Of a stretch of 64,000 nt of DNA, positions 19,172-31,900 are shown in pieces. How positions within the stretch are numbered: the stretch's first letter is position 1; every line of letters begins with the position of its first letter. Under the pieces are notes generated by a model. That model saw nothing but the letters and a program-made list of their open reading frames with translations, did no database searches and was not told where the DNA came from. Source of the stretch: Bursaphelenchus xylophilus. Taxonomy: Eukaryota; Nematoda; Chromadorea; Rhabditida; Aphelenchoididae. The position numbers and the translations under genes were made by a program. The stretch is from the NCBI GenBank assembly GCA_904066235.2, contig CAJFCV020000001.1, forward strand, positions 4,278,001 through 4,342,000, read 5' to 3'.

Positions 19172-22100
19172 AATCTTTGTTTTGCGGATTTTAATAAGTT
19201 TTGGGATAAAGATGGGTTCTTAAGACAGTAAAATACGAACAATAAGGTATCATTGGTTATTTTTTATGGCCTTTATCTGTTTCATTCTTGCAAAAAAGGC
19301 TTTTAAAATTCGTTTTTTACCTTTGTACTTTCCAAAATTGAAAATCTGAAGAAATCCGAAAAATTTTATTGCTAAAAAGTAAGTCAGACGCTTAGAAATG
19401 TAAAATACGTTTACATTAATGTCTCCTGGACATGTCTTTTCTGCGAAAAATGTTTTTTAAAATACAGTTTTCAAACAAAACCCCTTCAAAAACATTTCAA
19501 TTCCAAAAAAAGGTCATCATATGACCCTCTCTCTACGTCAATGCCCCAACTGAATTTAGAATACGCAAGTTTCCAAAAGAATTTGACAATTACTCAAACC
19601 AGAGGGTAATTACATATGCACTACTCGGAAATTACCCGATTTCAAAGGCTCTGAATCATGTGCTAGCTGGTACAATATAAAGTGCAAATCGGGGGGAATA
19701 CTGAATAAAGTGGGAGTGAGAAATTGGCACAAAGTCTGGAATTTTTAATGAAATTTTAAATTTTGGTGAACAAGATTGAAAAGGTTAAAATAAAATGAAG
19801 AAATTGGCATGGAAGTAAAAAAGTTAGCAAGGGTTAACGATGATCTAATCAGCGGATTCTACAAAAAATTTCCGTGCGGAACCCAAAAAACCCTCGCGAG
19901 TTCCGGGTTTTATCAAAAATAAACGTGGAAAAAAAGAGTTTTCGTCCAGCGAAAGCAATGTTTTGTGAGTCAGCTGATAGGAACGGAGGAGTCCGCTCCA
20001 AAGTAAACGAAAATGTTTTGGAATGAGGTAAAAGGTCGAAAAGATGGGGAAAATTGTAGGAAAAAGAGGAGCAAACACCGGTTTATCCCTCAAGGTCGGG
20101 ATGAAAAGGGTCCAAAATACGTATTTTAAGAGCAATTTTACAGAGTAAAAAGGGTAAAATACGGTTTTACCAGTTCTGTTAATATTTTGGGTTAATTTGA
20201 ATATTTAAATTTCAATTTATTTTTTGCGAAAAAAATGAAAATTATGATTTTTTAAAAAATTGTTCAATTTTTTCTCATAGGTTGATATAAAAATTTTGAG
20301 ATTTTTCCCCCAAAAAATTTCCATAAATTTGCATAAAAACTTGATTTTCCGCTAAACCTCAAATTTTTGTTCAAAAACATTATTTTCCCCCAAAAAGTAG
20401 ATGAAAAATTGTCACCGACTCCTCATTATCCCTCCAAAATAAATGTATTCTAACATCCTTTCCTCCAATTCAAGGCAAAACACAAATTTCCCCCCATTTG
20501 ACGCAATTTCTCGTCCAAAAATAACTGGAAAAACATTTTCCGCCGACTTTAAAAAAGGGACCAAACAAGTTTTGGGCTTAAATCCCATTTTATTCCCTTC
20601 AAAATGATGTCATTGTAAGCAAAGTTGGACAAAACTTTAGTCAGTAGTGCCTGAGGGGAAATTTGTTTTACGGATTAATCAAATTTCAGCAACTTTTTTA
20701 ATTTTTGGTCGGCGGATTAAATGGGGATCGGAAATGAGGAAAACGGATAGAATGTACTAGTCCGTTCGGGGTGTCTTATATTGTGTTAGACATCAATATT
20801 GGTAAAGTTTTTTGAATTTTTGTCTTTTTTGGGAAAAGATGGGTAAAATAATGTTTTTTGAAGAAAATGTAGAATTTTGAGATTGCTAACAGTTTCACTT
20901 GCTATATTTTTCCCCCAAAATTCCATTTTTTATAATCTGTCCATTGCTAACTTCTCTTCCCGCAAAGTTAAGGATTTCCCAAAAATTTAGATTTTTTCTC
21001 GAAATTTCCTCCAAAATTCGTTTTTTTTCTGTTAAAAATAATATTAGCCTGTGGGGTAGCACAATGTCGCTGCGCCGATCGCGTCGTTGAAGTGAAAAGG
21101 AATTCGCTTTTGTCGCGACATAATTCATTTTCTCGGCGGCGATACGATTTTCGATGCTACAGAGCGCTCACTATTTTTCCGACAGACTGGTACAGAAAGT
21201 TCTCTATCATTCTTCTTTCACATCGTATTTTACCACACCCAAAATTGTAATTTTTCGTCACTTTTTCTCCAAAAATCCGCGTGAAATCTCCCCCAAAATA
21301 CTTTCGTTACAAACCTTCCAATATGTAATAGTCCGTTCGTAAAGTCGTTGGAGTGATTTTTGCGACATGCACTGTGCAAAAAGGTCAGGGTGTTAGCGAC
21401 ACCAGAAAAAAGCTTATTGCACGGTGCAAAGTGAACTTCTGAGACTGGTATTATTTTTTACAGAAAAAAAAAGAATTTTGGAGGAAATTTCGGGAAAAAT
21501 CTAATTTTTTGGGAAAATCTTTAATTTTGCGGGTAGAGAAGATAGCAATAGACAGATTATAAAAAATAAAAAGATTATGAAAGTAAAATACGGTAAGAAA
21601 AATAACGGCCATACTGTTAGAAGTCTCAAAACTCCCATTTTCATTCAAAAAACATCACTTTATCCATGTTTTCTTCCAAAAAAGAGCAAGAATTTAAAAA
21701 GCTCTACCAATATTGATGTCTAACACGATATAATCCCCCAAAACGCTCCCTAAACATCTTTCTAGAACCGATTCCCCCGTAATTTAGCTTATTGGGACCC
21801 CCCCGGAAACCAGTTCCAGATCAATAAAAGTTACTACAGAGCCCGCAAACATTGTATAAAGGAAAAAAGCGAAAAAATGGAGAGAAAAATTATTTTTTTT
21901 TTGGGAGCGAAAGTGCTCCCTCTCTTTTTTCCGTGTCCAACGGGACTTTTACGAGGGCTCTTCAGTCTTCTTCTCCTCCGTTCTCTTCGTTTTTTGCGAT
22001 CCATGATCTCTGTGGACTTTATTCGTTGGATTCAGGCTGCTTTTTGCAAAGGGACTGGATAAAAGAGTTGAAAAAAGCAACGAGTTTTGCTTGCAGAAGC

Positions 22101-22497
22101 AAATTTTTGATGAGAATTTGCAAACGTTGTATTGTAAAGTGCTAAATAGAATTGTAAAAATTTGAAAATGAGGGCCAAGATTATCAGAAATGCGAATTGA
22201 AGTCATCACTATAATTTTTTGAATCTTAATCATCATGGGTAATATAAAAATAGATCAGAAAATCGAAATAAATCACTTTTCAGTTTTTATTAATCTTGTA
22301 ATATAACATATTCTTACTTTTTTTGATGATTTATGGCCAATGCCGGCCAAAAAAACAATGCCAAAATTGGCGGGAAATTCAAAAATTTAAATACTTAATG
22401 GGTCAAAAAGGTTTTATAATTTATTTCTGTGAATATTAATCATTTTTTGACAGTAAATGCTCGATTTATTTTTAATTTTACAACAAATTACAGTACT
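19172..22497. other. Gene-poor stretch with scattered repeats
   Basis: No gene recognised in 3.3 kb of AT-rich DNA. It holds several GTAAAATACG-type motifs (19,228, 19,400, 20,154, 21,224, 21,583), a degenerate family 2 element ending at about 21,191, and a half copy of family 4 at 21,332-21,430. AATAAA at about 22,464-22,469 on the minus strand is a likely polyadenylation signal for the alpha-glucosidase gene that ends at 22,498. Confidence 0.5.
21060..21191. mobile_element. Degenerate family 2 element
   Basis: The right end reads TTTTTCCGACAGACTG, and the interior (GCACAATGTCGCTG, TTTTGTCGCGACA, CTCGGCGG) matches the copy at 56,850-56,969. The left end cannot be recognised. Confidence 0.6.
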
Positions 22498-25400
22498 TTA
22501 TTGCTTCTCCCAAGTGATTTTCCAGATGTTCTTGTCCTCTCCGTTATTCGAATTCAAATTGATTAGTCCAATTCCAGGCCTTCTGATCTTCAAAATTTTT
22601 GTAAACGGCGAGTATCGGCTCTCTTGTTTGGATACTGTAACTTTCTGGCCATTCACAGTAAAGGTATTCAAATTGGCGCCAAACGGCTGGCCTAAGATTT
22701 CGATCTCCTCAATATTTGGAATATTAATATCCCCATGGATTGGCTTATGAGCCCTTGTGATAAATAGCGTAGAAGTAGTAGAAGTTACAGTGAGATTGAA
22801 CTTGAAATGGTAATGAGAGTAGAGACGACTTCCTGCAGCGGTGTTTGAGTGGATATAGGCGTCGTTGTCGCCCTCGTCCCAATACAATTCTCCTCGAGCA
22901 AAGTGAACGTCATCACTGAAAAAAGAAGATTGAAAAAATTGAACTTGAGCTCTGAGCTTGATGAAGATTGGCTTGTTATTTGAAAACCTGTTTACAGATA
23001 CGACAGCCTTGCCAAGAAGGAGTATCTATCTGATCGAGCAAGAGCAGTTTGCACTTTATTTCACTCGGACCAAGTGTCCATGTGATTGATTTTTTGGCGC
23101 TCCCTTCTAATCAAGATTTCTCTTCGTATCTCCTCATACTTCTTTCTTGATAACAAGTGGAGCTCTTTGCTGATCTCATGAGCTGCTTTTTAGTGACAGT
23201 TATGCAGAACCAGCTCACAAAGGAAGTACCCCAAATGTGACACTCAGATTTTCTTTAAATTTTGCACATACGTCAAGCATAGGCCATATATCAATTCCTG
23301 AAGTTTTAGCTCGCGCTTTACAGGTACAGCCGAGGTGTTGAACGATCTTTGCCGTCGAGAGAGAAGGCGAAATTTGGAGAGGGGTCGGAGAAAAAAAGCG
23401 TTTTTTTGCCTTTTCTTTGAGCGTTTAAATTTGAGCCAAGTTACTTCAAAATCTGATTGTGAGCGTCGCACTTGGGGCACTTCAATGTCAGTTAAACCGA
23501 GCTTTGAAATGTTCTTTCACGACGTGTGAAACTACATACAGTGAAGGACCCGATCCAGTGGCAAAAAACGTACCATTCTGCATCCGGGAGGCATCAAAAA
23601 TGGGGCAAAATGCTTCCCTGAAAAAATTTCGTTTTGAAGGGCTCCCACAAAAAGAGTGGGCGTGTTTTTGAAATCGGAGTTTTTTCACCTGAAGAGGGAG
23701 GTTTTTGCCACATTTTTTGATGCTTCTTGGATGCAAAATGGTACGTTTTTTGCCACTGGATCAGGTCTCCAAATGTATGTAAAGCAAATGCACACAAAAT
23801 TTTTCGGTTTGCATTGAATTTTCCGAAGATTTTATAGGAAATTTACCACTGCCTGGAGCTCTCCTAATCTCCCTCCGCTCACCTCAACCCCTTCAATCCA
23901 GCGACCAGCTGCAGATTATTCTTCCGGCTCTCTTCTGTATTCATCCCCGGCACTTGTCTTGGCAGCAAATATCCCTCTCTCAAGAATGCCGGAGCCGGTG
24001 TTTCCTTCCCCGCATCAATATTATTCGTCCCTTTGATGGGTGTTCCATATTTCGAGCCATAGAAGGTGTACCAATTACTGTTCTCCGGCAAGTAACTGCC
24101 AATTATGTCAGTGTTTGGCCACACATTCGGCACTACCATCACAGCCGGACCCCACATGAACTGGAAACTGAGGCCATGCGTTTTTGGGTCCTGTGGGAAC
24201 TCGAATGCGACCGGTCGGATGACGGTTCCACCATGTTCCGAGACATGGAAATGGAGGGAATAGAGATAGGGCAGGTAAAGGTATCGGTATTCATTGGCAA
24301 TTCTGGCGGCTTTGGCGACAGATGGCCAGATCGCTGGGTCTTGGGCCGGACTCTTGATGTCGTTGTGGTTTCTTCAAGGAAATGGTAAAATACGCATATT
24401 GAACTATCGTTTGTGAAATGCGATTTTTCAAAGTAAAAACTGGTAACTAAAAAAGGAAGTCTTGAGGGATCGATAATTTCTGCATAACGCACGTCAAAAT
24501 TGAGCGCAAAAATCATGAAGTCATTGCTTTAGTAAAACAAACGGAATAAAAAATATTGATTATGGATAAATGCGTCATATTTTACTCTGAACAGAATTCC
24601 GAAGTCAAATTTGGTGCAAAATCCTTAAAAAATATAATAATGCGCCTTTTTATTTGAATCAAAAAATCATCTTCCTACCCCCAACTAAAAGTCAAGTATC
24701 CCATTGAATGTCATACCTTCAACAACCGTATTTTACCCCTCCTCACCTATAAAACGAGTGGAATGCTCCCAGTTGTTGCCATCTCAAGCACAGCTCTTCA
24801 TTGGTGGTTCCCAAGAATCCACAGACATCCGAGCCCACAAACGGGATCCCAAACATGTTGAATTCCTGGGCTCCGATCACACTCGTCCTCAGATCCTCCC
24901 ATCTTGCCGTGTTATCGCCCAACCAATGCCCGGCAAATCTGCCGGCTCCAGGGAAGGTGCTCCGACTGATCACTTGGCCCCTTTTTCCGGTCGATTCCCT
25001 TAGGGCATTGTATGTTGAGATTGCCTCATGAAGTCCGTAGAGATTTTTCAAATCAAACAATTTGTTTTTTCCTCGGTTTACATTCGCGAGCATGCATAAA
25101 GTGCCTCCGGCAAGTGGGTAATCCTTGCCATATTGATAGGCAGCACTAGTCCGATACGGAGGGTTGTCCATATGGGCGTCAGGACCTTCAGTGGGACACA
25201 TAAGAGGCTCGATGTTGGGATGGTCGGGACTGTCGTAGTACCAGGGATGCTTCTCATTGGTCCCGAAGGCAGACGGCTCATTCATGTCAATCCAGAGACC
25301 GTCGAAGCTGATGCGATCGTTGAGGTCCTAAAATAAGCAATGCTTTAAGAAAAACGCCAAAGTAGAAGAATGACTAATTTTTCGACGAAAAAATCACCTT

Positions 25401-27601
25401 TATCTCCTCAATCCACCACCTCTCAGTCGCATTTGTGTCATCGTAGAAATCCGGGAAGGCCACATGTTTATCCGGCCAAACCACCGCCAGCATATCCCAC
25501 GTTCCCTTGGTATTCTGATAGATATCATTGATTTTATGCTGGACCAAGTCTCCTCTTGGCCATGCGATAAAAGAGGCGTTCATGATCTTGGCCCGTTCGA
25601 AGATGGCATTGTCCACTTGAACGGCCGGGTCCAGGATGACGGTAAGGTGCATTCCACGTTTTCGGAGTTGTTTCGCAAAGTTGGGGAGGTTGTACCAACG
25701 CTGGAAACGAAAATTTAATGTCGTAAATTTGGTTAGGATCATACATATGATCAAAAATTATTGCCCAACGTCTATCCCCGTATTTTACAAAAAAACTTAA
25801 CAGAGAGGCAGGAATTACGACTATGGCATTTTTATGATCGAACTGTTCTTTTGCCGTATTTTACAAAATATTTGAAGCTTCCTTTTGCATAAAAAACGAG
25901 CTCATATTCTTCCTCTTCCCTCCAACTTACATCCTGTCCAATAGTGAAGTCCTTGTACCTCTCCATATAATCGATATCCGGGATAATCGTGTCGATTGGT
26001 ATTTTAGCAGCCAAAACTCGATTCAGCGTGTCAGACATGTCCCTCAACGATAGGTAACCATATCTACACAGCTGGAATCCGAGCGCCCAATAGGCTGGAA
26101 GGTAAGGTTTCCCGATGACTTGTTGGTACTGTTGGATCACTTCTTCGGGGGTTGGGCCCGGGAAAAAGAAGATCTCAAACTTCCCGCCAATGGCTCTGTA
26201 GACGAGATGAGGGCCGGGACCGGTGGTTACTTCCTGGGCATTCGAGTTGAGGACAAAAACTCCATGGGCTTTTCCGTCGGGTTCAATCCCAACATAAAAG
26301 TTGTGGACTCCATAAAGATTCATATAGTTTTCGTAGTTCGATTGTGGAGGCTGATCTCGGGAAAAGAGAGGCCATGTTTTGTATTTACTGAAGTCATGGT
26401 TGATGGTCTGATGGATATGTTCACCGAATCCGTAGATTGTTTTGGTCGGGAGCTTGGTCGCGATTTGGATGTATTTCTCGCCGAAGACGAGACCGCCTTA
26501 AACATGGTTTATTTATATTTTAAAAGGCTTGAAAAGTATTTTATGGGCAAAGTGGTAATCCTCGTTATCTTAGACATCAAAATTTTGAATCAAATTTCAA
26601 GTGCTTCTAGGTCCCACAACAATATTGGCATTCTGTAACAGCCCTGGAAATGGCCAGAAAATGGGTCCAACGACCCCGTTAAGGACTGGATCATAATTTT
26701 AAAGCAATTTTGGACAATTTTCAGTCTTGCAAAAATTAAAAATTTCAAATCTTTAATCAAAAATAAAAAATTCTTTTTCGAAAACGTACCAATAGAAGTG
26801 TCCCAAACTTTTCTCCCAGTCGACTTCCTTTCCACAACAAACGTAAATGGGTCCCCAGGCAGGGGCCTGAACGTCAATTTATCCGAAGAAATGATACTCG
26901 GATGCTTCTCGTAATTCAGCGTCGGCTCAAACGCGTCTGGATGCCCAACCTTGAGCCTGATTCCAGCGCCAATCTCCTCTTTTTCTAAGCGAATATTCTC
27001 TGTGTCGTAGCCAAAAGGATTTTTGGCTCCCTCTTGATTCTGACGAAGCTGATAAGTGCCTTTAGATGGGCCACCTTCATAATTGGAGACTCTGTAACCA
27101 GTGTTGGAAGGGAAATGGCAGTACGGAACGTTTAGGTGTTGCTGAAAAAATGGAAAATTATTTTTAATCGAAAAGATAAAAAAAAAGGATACTTTTGTGA
27201 CTTTTAGAGTGGGAGATCCTTAGATATAGGCCGGCAATAAGGGTTGTTTTCGTTGCGAGACCGCAACTCGTATGTGAGGAAAATAAAAAATAATGACAAA
27301 AATGTCAATTACGCAAATTTTTTGAGGCATAAAGTTTATATTTTTCAAGCTTACGATTCCCTCGTTAGCAAAAACTTTTTTTTCAAAGTAAGCAATTTTT
27401 TCCAAAAAAATAAAATTTTTGTATTTCCTTGTTTCAACTTACCTTATCATCCTCCGGTCCCCACAAACAGGAATCCGGACATTCGTTGATCGTTGAACCC
27501 GGAATTGGGGCGCAGTCAACCCGTTGGAATGCATCGACTACATCCGGTGGTCTGGCAGTGATTGTGTTTAGAAAAAGTAGAGGAATGAGGAACAATAACA
27601 T
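22498..27601 (-). CDS. GH31 alpha-glucosidase, gene 1
   Basis: Seven exons (27,601-27,443; 27,141-26,790; 26,496-25,931; 25,700-25,398; 25,327-24,747; 24,371-23,883; 22,915-22,498) give about 955 residues. The N-terminus is a signal peptide (MLLFLIPLLFLNTITA), then a Cys-rich trefoil-like segment (VDCAPIPGS, CPDSCLW, PYCHFP), then the GH31 barrel. The nucleophile Asp474 is in GLWIDMNE, and the acid/base Asp598 is in GHWLGDN. Enzymes of this type release glucose from alpha-1,4 and alpha-1,6 links at acid or neutral pH; with a signal peptide it should be lysosomal or secreted into the gut. It resembles the nematode aagr genes, but which one is not decided here. TTTCAG lies six bases before the ATG. 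The sixth intron holds two MITEs. The closest relative is gene 2, directly upstream on the same strand. Confidence 0.93.
23222..23483. mobile_element. Foldback element, family 3 (AAGTACCCCAAGTGCGAC ends)
   Basis: Left end GGAAGTACCCCAAATGTGAC and right end GAGCGTCGCACTTGGGGCAC are inverted. It lies in the last intron of alpha-glucosidase gene 1. Confidence 0.8.
23539..23779. mobile_element. Foldback MITE, family 1, copy 3
   Basis: Ends CAGTGAAGGACCCGATCCAG and the inverse CTGGATCAGGTCTCC; flanking ACATA and TATGT extend the symmetry. It is in the same intron as the family 3 element. Confidence 0.8.
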
Positions 27602-28024
27602 TGCTCTGAAATGAAAAGGGAAAGTAAATAAATATGGCGGAGTATAGACAACGCAAAGTGCATGTATAGAATTGATATCAACAAAAAAGTTTGGGATCAA
27701 CCGATATTCATGGGGAGATTGAATTTTTTTTTTTTTTTGAATCATATAAAAAGCAATGTTATGGCTGAGCAGGCGTATTTTACAAAAACAGCAATGTACC
27801 GCGCGTATTTTACACTTTCCCTAATTCACCGTTTGATACTAATTTTACACTAATTTATCCAAAAAATTTAAATCTACCAAAAAATCGCAGAAAAAAAACG
27901 ATAAATGCCTTAAGCCAAAAAAATCTTTCTTTATAGCAATTCAAACATGACACGAATTGATTCTAGATCATGTTTCTACTGTTTTCTATCAAACCGTTTC
28001 AGAAATAATCAAAAAAATTTCTTC
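27602..28024. other. Upstream region of alpha-glucosidase gene 1
   Basis: AT-rich, with two GTAAAATACG-type motifs (27,774 and 27,804) within 40 bases. No exon recognised. Confidence 0.45.
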
Positions 28025-28096
28025 TGCGTCTGACGGGAATCGAACCCGTGTCGATTGCTTGGAAGGCAACCATGCTGACCATTACACCACAGACGC
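28025..28096 (-). tRNA. tRNA-Gly(UCC)
   Basis: Identical to the copy at 14,169-14,240, with the same anticodon loop CTTCCAA and a T-run downstream on the minus strand. Confidence 0.96.
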
Positions 28097-28993
28097 ACGC
28101 TTTCTGCAGCTCTTTTTTCAAGGGAAATCTCTCCGAATCCTCAAAATCAAACTGAAAACCAACTTCTCATTGATAAAAAAGAGAAAAGAAAGTAAAAAGA
28201 AAGATCCCGCGTGTCATTTTTCACTGCTTTCCCCAATTTTTGATAATTTTTGGTCAACAAAAGGTATTAGACTGAATTTTCTTTTCTTTTCTGTTCACTT
28301 CTTTTATATTCTAATTAAAAAATGTTAATCTTCTTATCAAATATAATCTTTAGCACAAAATGCGACGAATCGCCGATCTGAGGGCGTGGTAAAGCGTGGA
28401 CTTTGTTTTCTGCACCAAATATCAACGTGGTTGTCTCGTTGCTTCGACTTCGAAGACCTTTTCGATAAATGATGACAAAGTTTAGGAAAGATAAGCGTTA
28501 ACTTAAATTTGTAGCGATTATGGTTCCAAACAGGCTACGAAGAAACTACGACGAATTCGGAGAACTCAAAAAGTCATCATGGAAAGATATTTCGCCAAAT
28601 TTTTTGTTGGGGATACTGTATGTAAATAGATAACGATGGTTTCAAATCTAACATGTCCCACGAGCTGACATTACAAGTTGCTCTAAATTTTTACGGCTAT
28701 ATGGACACATATCCGTCCAAAAAATCTTAGTTTACGCTATGCAAGTTAATCAAGATATGCAACGAACATTTTCATTGAAAGAGTGCGGAAAATAAGCGAC
28801 AAGACAGAAAAACGCTAAAAATTCTTTGCCATGCCTTGGCCAATTTCGCGTAGAAAAAATTAATTTTTTTATGGAAACGTTGCCGACAAAAAACTTGTTG
28901 CTAATGTACATAAAAACATCTCACTTCCACTAACAAAAAGTTTTATTGGACTTGTCAAATACGTCATACAATATTTATTCAGCTAGTAATCTT
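28097..28993. other. Stretch between a tRNA and alpha-glucosidase gene 2
   Basis: No gene called. A short open stretch near 28,519-28,630 (plus strand, starting MVPNRLRRNYDEF) has no recognised relatives. AATAAA at 28,979-28,974 on the minus strand is a likely polyadenylation signal for gene 2. Confidence 0.45.
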
Positions 28994-31900
28994 TCAAAGA
29001 GCACTGCTTTTTGCTCGGTTCTCCCACGAGATTTCCCAGACATTCTGCACTTTCCCATCTTGATTGTTCAAGTTGATCAATCCAACTCCACTCCGTCTGA
29101 TCCTTAACATCTCCGTGAATGGAGAGTAACTGCTTTCTTGCTTCGAAACAGTGACAACCAGTCCATTGACAGCAAAACTGTCAAAATTGATGCTCCAAGG
29201 ATACCCCAGGACTTCGATTTCTTCGATAGGGGGGATAACGATGTCGCCGCGAATTGGCTTGTGATCCAAGGTGATAAACAAAGTTGTCTTGGCTGGGGCT
29301 GCTGTTATATTGAACTTGAAGTGGTAGTGAGAATAAAGACGGCGGCCATCAACGGCGTTTGAATGGACGTAGGCGTCGTTGTCGCCTTCATCGAAGTAGA
29401 GTTCTCCTTGTGAAATGAAATGGTTATCGCTGAAAAAATTGTAAATTTTATGGAAAAATTATACGAAAGACAATACGTATACATGAAGTAAAAAATACTT
29501 TTCCGACAAGCTGACAGGGGAAGTACCCCAAGTGAGACGCTCAGATTTTGATGAAACTTGGCACAAATTTAGAATAATTTTTTCTAAAATATATGCGAGA
29601 ATCGTAGCTTGCGCTTTGCAGAAACAAGCGAGATTTTTAGATCGAAAGTCAGCAAAAATTCGACAATTTTTGCAACAATTTTGGCACGAAAAGTTTCATG
29701 CATATTTCAACCGTAAAGGATAATGTTTCCACAAAAAATCAATTTTCTCTAGCAAGCGAAGTTATGGCCAAAAAGCGTCTTTCTCTCTGACCGCTCTCCA
29801 CATTTAGTGTACTCTCTCGGCAGCAAAAATCGTTCGATATCTCGGCGGCGCCCGCAAAGCGCGAGCTAAAACTTTCAGGAATTGATATTGGTCTATTCCC
29901 GACGTGTGTGCAAAATTTAAAGAAAATCTGAGCGTCGCACTTGGGGTACTTCCCTTGTAGAGGGAAGAGGCCAATGTAGCCCAATTTTCCTAGCGACGGC
30001 AAAAAACTCACCTCAACTTCTTCAGCCCTGCCACCAGCTGCAGATTATTCTTCCGGCTCTCTTCTGTATTCATCCCCGGCACCTGTCTTGGCAAAATGAA
30101 TCCTTCCCTCAGGAATGCCGGAGCCGTGCTATCCTTCAACGCAACAAACGTGCCACTTCCATTACTCTTTCTTCCATAATTCAGTCCGTAAAAAGTGTAC
30201 CAAGCAGTTGCAACGGGCAAGTACCCATCAACACTGTCGGTATTTGGCCAAAGATTCGGGATTACCAGAACTGCCGGGCCCCACATGAACTGGTAACTGA
30301 GATTATGCGTTTTTGGATCCTCGGGGAACTCAAATGCGACTGGTCGGATTACGGTGCCGGCATTTTGCGATACGTGGAAATGTAGGGAATATAAATAGGG
30401 GAGATGGCGATAACGATATTCATTGGCAATTCGAGTGGCTTTTGCGACAGATGGCCAGACTGCTGGGTCTTGGGCCGGACTCTCATTGTCGTTGTGGTTT
30501 CTGAAAAAAAGTTGTGGGTAAAATACGTTCATGATTTCGTTGTCGGTATAACAAAATAAGGGCCCTACGCAAGCTAAACCAAAGACATATGTCTGGACTT
30601 TAGAGCGCGAGAAAATAGTACCCAAAGTTCGTTTAATATGTCGACCCCTAATGGCCTCAAAGCGCAACTTTTTCTTTAATTGGAATGTAGAAATTGTGAA
30701 TGGCAATGGAAGAAAATCCAGCGTCACACTCGTCACACATTCACATAGTGAATATTTACTTTATAAAAACACTTTTTTCCGTCACGTAAATATTTTAGCC
30801 CCCATCTCACCTATAAAATGAGTGGAACGCTCCGACTTGTTGCCATCTCAAGCACAACTCTTCATTCGTCTTTCCCACAAATCCACAGACGTCTGAGCCC
30901 ACAAACGGAATCCCAAACATATTAAATTCCTGCACGCCAATCACACTCGTCCTCAAATCCTCCCATCTTGCCGTGTTATCGCCCAACCAGTGGCCGGCAT
31001 AATGACCGGATCCAGCGAAAGTACTCCTGCTGATAATTTGACCTCGTTTTTTCCTCGATTCCCTCAAGGCATTATAAGTTGCGATCGATTCATGGAAGCC
31101 AAACAAACTTTTCACATCGAAGAATTTGTTTTTCCCTCGATTTGTGTTGGCGATCATGCACAACGTATTCCCGGCAAGTGGGTAATCCTTCCCGTATTGA
31201 TATGCGGCGAGAGTTTTGAACGGCGGATTGTCCAATTTACTGTCTGGCCCTTGCGTGGGACACCACAAGGGCTCAATGTTGGGATGATCGGGGTTGTCGT
31301 AGTACCAGGGATGCTTGTCATTTGTTGCAAATGATGCCGGCTCATTCATGTCAATCCAAAGGCCGTCGAATTTCAAACGGCCATGGAAATCGCTGATCTC
31401 TTTGATCCACCAAATCTCAGTCTTGTTCGAATCGTCAAAGAAATCGGGGAAAGCGACATGTTTGTCTGGCCAGACAACCGCCAACATGTCCCAGGTTCCC
31501 TTGGTATTTGTATAAAGACCATTGATTTTTGCTGGGACTAAATCTACGCGAGGCCAAGCAATAAAAGAGGCGTTCATTATCTTGGCTCGTTCGAAGATGG
31601 CATTGTCCACTTGAACAGCTGGGTCCAGGATTACAGTAAGACGCATGCCACGGGCGTGGAGTTCGTCGGCAAAGTTGGGAAGGTTGTACCATCTCTAGAA
31701 AAATAAAGGGGTTTAAAATACGCTAATGGGAGCTAAAACGGATGTTATTGCTTTTGACATCTTGAATAGCTACGTTTCCATAAACCCTCTAATACCCCGG
31801 CTTACATCCTGAGAGGCACAAATTACAACTACGGTATTTTTACGACCTAACTGTAATTTCGTTCTTTCGAGTTTTGCAAAATAAAGCTTCCATTTTCATC

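Noticed and set aside
18958..19242. Frames across tRNA-Gly(CCC)
   Set aside because: They translate the tRNA gene and its flanks.
30990..31515. Plus-strand frames over the alpha-glucosidase genes
   Set aside because: Antisense to well-supported GH31 exons.
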